Under the pieces are notes generated by a model, which was not told where the DNA came from, searched no databases, and saw only the letters and a list, made by a program, of their open reading frames with translations. Shown one piece after another: positions 53,922 to 64,000 of a stretch of DNA of 64,000 bases (position 1 is the first letter of the stretch; each line of letters opens with the position of its first letter). The stretch is from Auanema rhodensis. Taxonomy: Eukaryota; Nematoda; Chromadorea; Rhabditida; Rhabditidae. The stretch is taken from positions 4,898,001 through 4,962,000 of the forward strand of contig OZ059896.1 in assembly GCA_964057225.1 (NCBI GenBank), read 5' to 3'. A program made the position numbers and the translations under genes.

Positions 53922-53928
53922 AAGCGAG
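53922..53928. other. Orientation switch 2 (plus to minus)
   Basis: Plus text gcggtttttaaa runs to 53923 and should continue into attag. Minus text aagcgagttacatacc starts at 53922. The aa at 53922-53923 fits both sides, so there is 2 nt of microhomology. The plus-side break is at monomer position 78-80. The minus-side break is at position 46-48, the edge of TTCACGTGAA and within 5 bp of the monomer position used at switch 1. The 7 bases aagcgag are the inverted copy of ctcgctt at 9899-9905. Confidence 0.93.
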
Positions 53929-54947
53929 TTACATACCAAGTGCACATCACGTGTACATTTAATTAGCATAAATTAAAGTTCACGTAAATTTCAAAGTCAT
54001 GGTTACCATGCACCAATATCAATAAAAATTTGTTTTTAGACTAATATGGACATGGGGAATCTAATTTTGAAAACGTCATCTCTTTTTCTTTCACGTGAAG
54101 CGAGTTACATAAGAAGTGCACATCACGTGTACATTTAATTAGCATAAATTAAAGTTCACGTAAATTTCAAAGTCATGGTTACCATGAACCAATATCAATA
54201 AAAATTTGTTTTTAGACTAATATGGACATGGGGAATCTAATTTTGAAAACCGCATCTCTTTATCTTTCACGTGAAGCGAGTTACATACCAAGTGCACATC
54301 ACGTGTACATTTAATTAGCATAAATTAAAGTTCACGTAAATTTCAAAGTCATGGTTACCATGCACCAATATCAATAAAAATTTGTTTTTAGACTAATATG
54401 GACATGGGGAATCTAATTTTGAAAACGTCATCTCTTTATCTTCCACGTGAAGCGAGTTACATACCAAGTGCACATCACGTGTACATTTAATTAGCATAAA
54501 TTAAAGTTCACGTAAATTTCAAAGTCATGGTTACCATGAACCAATATCAATAAAAATTTGTTTTTAGACTAATATGGACATGGGGAATCTAATTTTGAAA
54601 ACCGCATCTCTTTATCTTTCACGTGAAGCGAGTTACATACCAAGTGCACATCACGTGTACATTTAATTAGCATAAATTAAAGTTCACGTAAATTTCAAAG
54701 TCATGGTTACCATGCACCAATATCAATAAAAATTCGTTTTTAGACTAATATGGACATGGGGAATCTAATTTCGAAAACCGCATCTCTTTATCTTTCACGT
54801 GAAGCGAGTTACATACCAAGTGCACATCACGTGTACATTCAATTAGCATAAATTAAAGTTCACGTAAATTTCAAAGTCATGATTACCATACACCAATATC
54901 AATAAAAATTTGTTTTTAGACTAATATGGACATGGGGAATCTAATTT
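53924..54947 (-). repeat. ~1.0-kb spacer of palindrome 2
   Basis: Minus-oriented class 2 monomers between the two arms: ataagaagtg (54109), two gaaaacgtc monomers (54070, 54421), ccacgtg (54442), aattcgttttt with tttcgaaaacc (54731-54776) and catgattaccatac (54878). Similar series recur at 58.5-59.0 and 62.3-62.8 kb in the same orientation, so the spacer is ordinary class 2 array and not inserted DNA. Confidence 0.8.
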
Positions 54948-57900
54948 TGAAAACCGCATCTCTTTATCTTTCACGTGAAGCGAGTTACATTCCAGGTGCA
55001 CATCACGTGTACATTTATTTAGCATAAATTAAAGTTCACGTAAATTTCAAAGTCATGGTTACCATGAACCAATATCAATAAAAATTTGTTTTTAGACTAA
55101 TATGGACATGGGGAATCTAATTTTGCAAACCGCATCTCTTTATCTTTCACGTGAGGCGAGTTACATACCAAGTGCACATCACGTGTACATTTAATTAGCA
55201 TAAATTAAAGTTCACGTAAATTTCAAAGTCATGGTTACCATGAACCAATATCAATAAAAATTTGTTTTTAGACTAATATGGACATGGGGAATCTAATTTT
55301 GAAAACCGCATCTCTTTATCTTTCACGTGAAGCGAGTTACATACCAAGTGCACATCACGTGTACATTTAATTAGCATAAATTAAAGTTCACGTAAATTTC
55401 AAAGTCATGGTTACCATGAACCAATATCAATAAAAATTTGTTTTTAGACTAATATGGACATGGGGAATCTAATTTTGAAAACCGCATCTATTTATCTTTC
55501 ACGCGAAGCGAGTTACATACCAAGTGCACATCACGTGTACATTTAATTAGCATAAAGTAAAGTTCACGTAAATTTCAAAGTCATGGTTAGCATGAACCAA
55601 TATCAATAAAAATTTGTTTTTAGACTAATATGGACATGGGGAATCTAATTTTGAAAACCGCATCTCTTTATCTTTCACGTGAAGCGAGTTACATTCCAGG
55701 TGCACATCACGTGTACATTTATTTAGCATAAATTAAAGTTCACGTAAATTTCAAAGTCATGGTTACCATGAACCAATATCAATAAAAATTTGTTTTTAGA
55801 CTAATATGGACATGGGGAATCTAATTTTGCAAACCGCATCTCTTTATCTTTCACGTGAGGCGAGTTACATACCAAGTGCACATCACGTGTACATTTAATT
55901 AGCATAAATTAAAGTTCACGTAAATTTCAAAGTCATGGTTACCATGAACCAATATCAATAAAAATTTGTTTTTAGACTAATATGGACATGGGGAATCTAA
56001 TTTTGAAAACCGCATCTCTTTATCTTTCACGTGAAGCGAGTTACATACCAAGTGCACATCACGTGTACATTTAATTAGCATAAATTAAAGTTCACGTAAA
56101 TTTCAAAGTCATGGTTACCATGAACCAATATCAATAAAAATTTGTTTTTAGACTAATATGGACATGGGGAATCTAATTTTGAAAACCGCATCTCTTTATA
56201 TTTCACGTGAAGCGAGTTACATACCAAGTGCACATCACGTGTACATTTAATTAGCATAAATTAAAGTTCACGTAAATTTCAAAGTCATGGTTACCATGCA
56301 CCAATATCAATAAAAATTTGTTTTTAGACTAATATGGACATGGTGAATCTAATTTTGAAAACCGCATCTCTTTATCTTTCACGTGAAGCGAGTTACATAC
56401 CAAGTGCACATCACGTGTACATTTAATTAGAATAAATTAAAGTTCAAGTAAATTTCAAAGTCATGATTACCATGAACCAATATCAATAAAAATTTGTTTT
56501 TAGACTAATATGGACATGGGGAATCTAATTTTGAAAACCGCATCTCTTTATCTTTCACGTGAAGCGAGTTACATACCAAGTGCACATCACGTGTACATTT
56601 AATTAGCATAAATTAAAGTTCACGTAAATTTCAAAGTCATGGTTACCATGCACCAATATCAATAACAATTTGTTTTTAGACTAATATGGACATGGGGAAT
56701 CTAATTTTGAAAACCGCATCTCTTTATCTTTCACGTGAAGCGAGTTACATACCAAGTGCACATCACGTGTACATTTAATTAGCATAAATTAAAGTTCACG
56801 TAAATTTCAAAGTCATGGTTACCATGAACCAATATCAATAAAAATTTGTTTTTAGACTAATATGGACATGGGGAATCTAATTTTGAAAACCGCATCTCTT
56901 TATCTTTCACGTGAAGCGAGTTACATACCAAGTGCACATCACGTGTACATTTAATTAGCATAAATTAAAGTTCACGTAAATTTCAAAGTCATGGTTACCA
57001 TGCACCAATATCAATAAAAATTTGTTTTTAGACTAATATGGACATGGGGAATCTAATTTCGAAAACCGCATCTCTTTATCTTTCACGTGAAGCGAGTTAC
57101 ATACCAAGTGCACATCACGTGTACATTCAATTAGCATAAATTAAAGTTCACGTAAATTTCAAAGTCATGGTTAGCATGAACCAATATCAATAAAAATTTG
57201 TTTTTAGACTAATATGGACATGGGGAATCTAATTTTGAAAACCGCATCTCTTTATCTTTCACGTGAAGCGAGTTACATTCCAGGTGCACATCACGTGTAC
57301 ATTTATTTAGCATAAATTAAAGTTCACGTAAATTTCAAAGTCATGGTTACCATTAACCAATATCAATAAAAATTTGTTTTTAGACTAATATGGACATGGG
57401 GAATCTAATTTTGCAAACCGCATCTCTTTATCTTTCACGTGAAGCGAGTCACATACCAAGTGCACATCACGTGTACATTCAATTAGCATAAATTAAAGTT
57501 CACGTAAATTTCAAAGTCATGGTTACCATGCACCAATATCAATAAAAATTTGTTTTTAGACTAATATGAACATGGGGAATCTAGTTTTGAAAACCGCATC
57601 TCTTTATCTTCCACGTGAAGCGAGTTACATACCAAGTGCACATCACGTGTACATTTAATTAGCATAAATTAAAGTTCACGTAATTTTCAAAGTCATGGTT
57701 ACCATGAACCAATATCAATAAAAATTTGTTTTTAGACTAATATGGACATGGGGAATCTAATTTTGAAAACCGCATCTATTTATCTTTCACGCGAAGCGAG
57801 TTACATACCAAGTGCACATCACGTGTACATTTAATTAGCATAAAGTAAAGTTCACGTAAATTTCAAAATCATGGTTACCATGAACCAATATCAATAAAAA

Positions 57901-60900
57901 TTTGTTTTTAGACTCATATGGACATGGGGAATCTAATTTTGAAAACCGCATCTCTTTATCTTTCACGTGAGGCGAGTTACATACCAAGTGCACATCACGT
58001 GTACATTTAATTAGCATAAGTTAAAGTTCACGTAAATTTCAAAGTCATGGTTACCATGCACCAATATCAATAAAAATTTGTTTTTAGACTAATATGGACA
58101 TGGGGAATCTAATTTTGAAAACCGCATCTCTTTATCTTTCACGTGAAGCGAGTTACATACCAAGTGCACATCACGTGTACATTTAATTAGCATAAATTAA
58201 AGTTCACGTAAATTTCAAAGTCATGGTTAGCATGAACCAATATCAATAAAAATTTGTTTTTAGACTAATATGGACATGGGGAATCCAATTTTGAAAACGT
58301 CATCTCTTTATCTTTCACGTGAAGCGAGTTACATACCAAGTGCACATCACGTGTACATTTAATTAGCATAAATTAAAGTTCACGTAAATTTCAAAGTCAT
58401 GGTTACCATGAACCAATATCAATAAAAATTTGTTTTTAGACTAATATGGACATGGGGAATCTAATTTTGAAAACCGCATCTCTTTATCTTTCACGTGAAG
58501 CGAGTTACATACCAAGTGCACATCACGTGTACATTTAATTAGCATAAATTAAAGTTCACGTAAATTTCAAAGTCATGGTTACCATGCACCAATATCAATA
58601 AAAATTTGTTTTTAGACTAATATGGACATGGGGAATCTAATTTTGAAAACGTCATCTCTTTTTCTTTCACGTGAAGCGAGTTACATAAGAAGTGCACATC
58701 ACGTGTACATTTAATTAGCATAAATTAAAGTTCACGTAAATTTCAAAGTCATGGTTACCATGAACCAATATCAATAAAAATTTGTTTTTAGACTAATATG
58801 GACATGGGGAATCTAATTTTGAAAACCGCATCTCTTTATCTTTCACGTGAAGCGAGTTACATACCAAGTGCACATCACGTGTACATTTAATTAGCATAAA
58901 TTAAAGTTAACGTAAATTTCAAAGTCATGGTTACCATGCACCAATATCAATAAAAATTTGTTTTTAGACTAATATGGACATGGGGAATCTAATTTTGAAA
59001 ACGTCATCTCTTTATCTTTCACGTGAAGCGAGTTACATACCAAGTGCACATCACGTGTACATTTAATTAGCATAAATTAAAGTTCACGTAAATTTCAAAG
59101 TCATGGTTACCATGAACCAATATCAATAAAAATTTGTTTTTAGACTAATATGGACATGGGGAATCTAATTTTGAAAACCGCATCTCTTTATCTTTCACGT
59201 GAAGCGAGTTACATTCCAGGTGCACATCACGTGTACATTTATTTAGCATAAATTAAAGTTCACGTAAATTTCAAAGTCATGGTTACCATGAACCAATATC
59301 AATAAAAATTTGTTTTTAGACTAATATGGACATGGGGAATCTAATTTTGCAAACCGCATCTCTTTATCTTTCACGTGAGGCGAGTTACATACCAAGTGCA
59401 CATCACGTGTACATTTAATTAGCATAAATTAAAGTTCACGTAAATTTCAAAGTCATGGTTACCATGAACCAATATCAATAAAAATTTGTTTTTAGACTAA
59501 TATGGACATGGGGAATCTAATTTTGAAAACCGCATCTCTTTATCTTTCACGTGAAGCAAGTTACATACCAAGTGCACATCACGTGTACATTTAATTAGCA
59601 TAAATTAAAGTTCACGTAAATTTCAAAGTCATGGTTACCATGAACCAATATCAATAAAAATTTGTTTTTAGACTAATATGGACATGGGGAATCTAATTTT
59701 GAAAACCGCATCTTTTTATATTTCACGTGAAGCGAGTTACATACCAAGTGCACATCACGTGTACATTTAATTAGCATAAATTAAAGTTAACGTAAATTTC
59801 AAAGTCATGGTTACCATGCACCAATATCAATAAAAATTTGTTTTTAGACTAATATGGACATGGTGAATCTAATTTTGAAAACCGCATCTCTTTATCTTTC
59901 ACGTGAAGCGAGTTACATACCAAGTGCACATCACGTGTACATTTAATTAGAATAAATTAAAGTTCACGTAAATTTCAAAGTCATGATTACCATGAACCAA
60001 TATCAATAAAAATTTGTTTTTAGACTAATATGGACATGGGGAATCTAATTTTGAAAACCGCATCTCTTTATCTTTCACGTGAAGCGAGTTACATACCAAG
60101 TGCACATCACGTGTACATTTAATTAGCATAAATTAAAGTTCACGTAAATTTCAAAGTCATGGTTACCATGCACCAATATCAATAAAAATTTGTTTTTAGC
60201 CTAATATGGACATGGGGAATCTAATTTTGAAAACCACATCTCTTTATCTTTCACGTGAAGCGAGTTACATACCAAGTGCACATCACGTGTACATTTAATT
60301 AGCATAAATTAAAGTTCACGTAAATTTCAAAGTCATGGTTACCATGAACCAATATCAATAAAAATTTGTTTTTAGACTAATATGGACATGAGGAATCTAA
60401 TTTTGAAAACCGCATCTCTTCATCTTTCACGTGAAGCGAGTTACATACCAAGTGCACATCACGTGTACATTTAATTAGCATAAATTAAAGTTCACGTAAA
60501 TTTCAAAGTCATGGTTACCATGCACCAATATCAATAAAAATTTGTTTTTAGACTAATATGGACATGGGGAATCTAATTTCGAAAACCGCATCTCTTTATC
60601 TTTCACGTGAAGCGAGTTACATACCAAGTGCACATCACGTGTACATTCAATTAGCATAAATTATAGTTCACGTAAATTTCAAAGTCATGGTTAGCATGAA
60701 CCAATATCAATAAAAATTTGTTTTTAGACTAATATGGACATGGGGAATCTAATTTTGAAAACCGCATCTCTTTATCTTTCACGTGAAGCGAGTTACATTC
60801 CAGGTGCACATCACGTGTACATTTATTTAGCATAAATTAAAGTTCACGTAAATTTCAAAGTCATGGTTACCATGAACCAATATCAATAAAAATTTGTTTT

Positions 60901-63900
60901 TAGACTAATATGGACATGGGGAATCTAATTTTGCAAACCGCATCTCTTTATCTTTCACGTGAAGCGAGTCACATACCAAGTGCACATCACGTGTACATTC
61001 AATTAGCATAAATTAAAGTTCACGTAAATTTCAAAGTCATGGTTACCATGCACCAATATCAATAAAAATTTGTTTTTAGACTAATATGAACATGGGGAAT
61101 CTAATTTTGAAAACCGCATCTCTTTATCTTCCACGTGAAGCGAGTTACATACCAAGTGCACATCACGTGTACATTTAATTAGCATAAATTAAAGTTCACG
61201 TAATTTTCAAAGTCATGGTTACCATGAACCAATATCAATAAAAATTTGTTTTTAGACTAATATGGACATGGGGAATCTAATTTTGAAAACCGCATCTATT
61301 TATCTTTCACGCGAAGCGAGTTACATACCAAGTGCACATCACGTGTACATTTAATTAGCATAAAGTAAAGTTCACGTAAATTTCAAAATCATGGTTACCA
61401 TGAACCAATATCAATAAAAATTTGTTTTTAGACTAATATGGACATGGGGAATCTAATTTCGAAAACCGCATCTCTTTATCTTTCACGTGAAGCGAGTTAC
61501 ATACCAAGTGCACATCACGTGTACATTCAATTAGCATAAATTAAAGTTCACGTAATTTTCAAAGTCATGGTTACCATGCACCAATATCAATAAAAATTTG
61601 TTTTTAGACTAATATGGACATGGGGAATCTAATTTTGAATACCGCATCTCTTTATCTTTCACGTGAAGCGAGTTACATACCAAGTGCACATCACGTGTAC
61701 ATTTAATTAGCATAAATTAAAGTTCACTTAAATTTCAAAGTCATGGTTACCATGCATCAATATCAATAAAATTTTGTTTTTAGACTAATATGGACATGGG
61801 GAATCTAATTTTGAAAACCGCATCTCTTTATCTTTCACGTGAAGCGAGTTACATACCAAGTGCACATCACGTGTACATTTAATTAGCATAAATTAAAGTT
61901 CACGTAAATTTCAAAGTCATGGTTAGCATGAACCAATATCAATAAAAATTTGTTTTTAGACTAATATGGACATGGGGAATCTAATTTTGAAAACGTCATC
62001 TCTTTATCTTTCACGTGAAGCGAGTTACATACCAAGTGCACATCACGTGTACATTTAATTAGCATAAATTAAAGTTCACGTAAATTTCAAAGTCATGGTT
62101 ACCATGAACCAATATCAATAAAAATTTGTTTTTAGACTAATATGGACATGGGGAATCTAATTTTGAAAACCGCATCTCTTTATCTTTCACGTGAAGCGAG
62201 TTACATACCAAGTGCACATCACGTGTACATTTAATTAGCATAAATTAAAGTTCACGTAAATTTCAAAGTCATGGTTACCATGCACCAATATCAATAAAAA
62301 TTTGTTTTTAGACTAATATGGACATGGGGAATCTAATTTTGAAAACGTCATCTCTTTATCTTTCACGTGAAGCGAGTTACATACCAAGTGCACATCACGT
62401 GTACATTTAATTAGCATAAATTAAAGTTCACGTAAATTTCAAAGTCATGGTTACCATGAACCAATATCAATAAAAATTTGTTTTTAGACTAATATGGACA
62501 TGGGGAATCTAATTTTGAAAACCGCATCTCTTTATCTTTCACGTGAAGCGAGTTACATACCAAGTGCACATCACGTGTACATTTAATTAGCATAAATTAA
62601 AGTTCACGTAAATTTCAAAGTCATGGTTACCATGCACCAATATCAATAAAAATTCGTTTTTCGACTAATATGGACATGGGGAATCTAATTTCGAAAACCG
62701 CATCTCTTTATCTTTCACGTGAAGCGAGTTACATACCAAGTGCACATCACGTGTACATTCAATTAGCATAAATTAAAGTTCACGTAAATTTCAAAGTCAT
62801 GATTACCATACACCAATATCGATAAAAATTTGTTTTTAGACTAATATGGACATGGGGAATCTAATTTTGAAAACCGCATCTCTTTATCTTTCATGTGAAG
62901 CGAGTTACATTCCAGGTGCACATCACGTGTACATTTATTTAGCATAAATTAAAGTTCACGTAAATTTCAAAGTCATGGTTACCATGAACCAATATCAATA
63001 AAAATTTGTTTTTAGACTAATATGGACATGGGGAATCTAATTTTGCAAACCGCATCTCTTTATCTTTCACGTGAGGCGAGTTACATACCAAGTGCACATC
63101 ACGTGTACATTTAATTAGCATAAATTAAAGTTCACGTAAATTTCAAAGTCATGGTTACCATGAACCAATATCAATAAAAATTTGTTTTTAGACTAATATG
63201 GACATGGGGAATCTAATTTTGAAAACCGCATCTCTTTATCTTTCACGTGAAGCGAAATACATACCAAGTGCACATCACGTGTACATTTAATTAGCATAAA
63301 TTAAAGTTCACGTAAATTTCAAAGTCATGGTTACCATGCACCAATATCAATAAAAATTTGTTTTTAGACTAATATGGACATGGGGAATCTAATTTCGAAA
63401 ACCGCATCTCTTTATCTTTCACGTGAAGCGAGTTACATACCAAGTGCACATCACGTGTACATTCAATTAGCATAAATTATAGTTCACGTAAATTTCAAAG
63501 TCATGGTTAGCATGAACCAATATCAATAAAAATTTGTTTTTAGACTAATATGGACATGGGGAATCTAATTTTGAAAACCGCATCTCTTTATCTTTCACGT
63601 GAAGCGAGTTACATTCCAGGAGCACATCACGTGTACATTTATTTAGCATAAATTAAAGTTCACGTAAATTTCAAAGTCATGGTTACCATGAACCAATATC
63701 AATAAAAATTTGTTTTTAGACTAATATGGACATGGGGAATCTAATTTTGCAAACCGCATCTCTTTATCTTTCACGTGAAGCGAGTCACATACCAAGTGCA
63801 CATCACGTGTACATTCAATTAGCATAAATTAAAGTTCACGTAAATTTCAAAGTCATGGTTACCATGCACCAATATCAATAAAAATTTGTTTTTAGACTAA

Positions 63901-64000
63901 TATGAACATGGGGAATCTAATTTTGAAAACCGCATCTCTTTATCTTCCACGTGAAGCGAGTTACATACCAAGTGCACATCACGTGTACATTTAATTAGCA
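54948..64000 (-). repeat. Right arm of palindrome 2
   Basis: Reverse complement of 45045-53921 with very few substitutions and one extra monomer (57760-57940, with catatgagtct complemented and cacgcgaag). Rare single-occurrence variants such as cattaacc (57351) and aataacaatt (56661) have exact partners in the left arm. The clearest local mismatch is near the spacer, where cattccaggtg (about 54990) faces cacttggtatg (53870). Confidence 0.9.
57835..58017 (-). repeat. Variant monomer with catatgagtct, minus copy
   Basis: Inverted counterpart of 40820-41002, differing mainly by gataaagag instead of gataacgag. The surrounding monomers (cgcctcacgtg, ctttactttatg, cttcgcgtgaaagataaata, gactttgaaaattacg) follow the same order in both places. 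This shows which monomer is missing from the fused site at 51.0-51.2 kb. Confidence 0.75.

Larger units (their letters stand above)
1..64000. repeat. 176-bp satellite DNA array filling the whole window
   Basis: Every line of the window is the same 176-bp unit, about 364 copies. Distances between identical diagnostic variants are exact multiples of 176 (for example 880, 1584, 3520 and 10032 bp), apart from a few 3-bp and 1-bp deletions. The unit is AT-rich with A/T tracts (caaatttttattg, gttttcaaaattag). No unique sequence, transposon, gene or RNA gene interrupts it. Monomers of nucleosome length in long homogeneous arrays with higher-order structure are typical of eukaryotic centromeric or pericentromeric satellites. 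The centromeric role is inferred, because nothing in the bases alone proves CENH3 binding. The family is not recognised. Confidence 0.97.
53924..64000 (-). repeat. Right minus-oriented array block
   Basis: About 57 class 2 monomers in minus orientation, continuing past the window edge. The atgaacatgggg marker at 57566, 61086 and 63902 gives HOR steps of 3,520 bp (20 monomers) and 2,816 bp (16 monomers), the mirror of the class 2 HOR copies in the central block. Confidence 0.9.

Noticed and set aside
1-64000. CRISPR array
   Set aside because: The whole 176-bp unit repeats with no unique spacers, and the period is far longer than a CRISPR repeat-spacer unit.
1-64000. Telomeric repeats, rRNA or tRNA genes
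   Set aside because: No TTTAGGG/TTAGGG tracts and no conserved RNA gene motifs are visible anywhere; every segment is accounted for by the 176-bp unit.

Overview
The window is satellite DNA from end to end. I find no gene, RNA gene, transposon, CRISPR array or unique sequence. One AT-rich monomer of 176 bp (about 32% GC by my count of one consensus copy) is repeated head to tail about 364 times. A nucleosome-sized monomer, higher-order repeats (HORs), array-scale inversions and no interrupting elements fit a eukaryotic centromeric or pericentromeric array. A plant is plausible. I do not recognise the satellite family, so species and chromosome are unassigned.

Layout. Positions 1-9898 carry the monomer in minus orientation, 9900-53921 in plus, and about 53924-64000 in minus again. 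Both switches are abrupt, fall inside a monomer and break its phase. Two sequence classes occur. Class 1 (1 to ~38 kb and ~38.6-40.7 kb) mixes monomers reading gattctcc with monomers reading gattcccc and aaaattttattg. Class 2 (~38.06-38.6 kb and ~40.7-64 kb) reads almost only gattcccc with caaatttttattg, and has many ggttcatgg, gatgacg, catgctaacc and cctggaatg variants. Class 1 holds a 25-monomer HOR of 4,397 bp (22525-35539, with a longer copy before it and a rearranged one after). Class 2 holds HOR copies of 22, 16 and 19 monomers (41263-51294).

Each orientation switch is the centre of a very large inverted repeat. Around the first, 1-9898 mirrors 10349-20422 with a 448-bp spacer. Around the second, 45045-53921 mirrors 54948-64000 with a ~1.0-kb spacer. 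Rare single-base variants recur at exact mirror positions, so the arms are recent duplicates or are being homogenised. Turning the 44-kb central block back to minus removes both palindromes. What remains is a direct duplication of about 20 kb with a lag of 43.6-45.0 kb. The 7 bp ctcgctt/aagcgag occur as inverted copies at the two junctions, as expected for one staggered-break inversion. This single-event reading is my inference.

Every monomer has two CACGTG boxes 32 bp apart, one of them inside the 10-bp palindrome TTCACGTGAA, and a 13-bp dyad catggtaaccatg. The 60-codon open frames scattered through the window are by-products of single-base variants at a recurrent stop codon, not genes.
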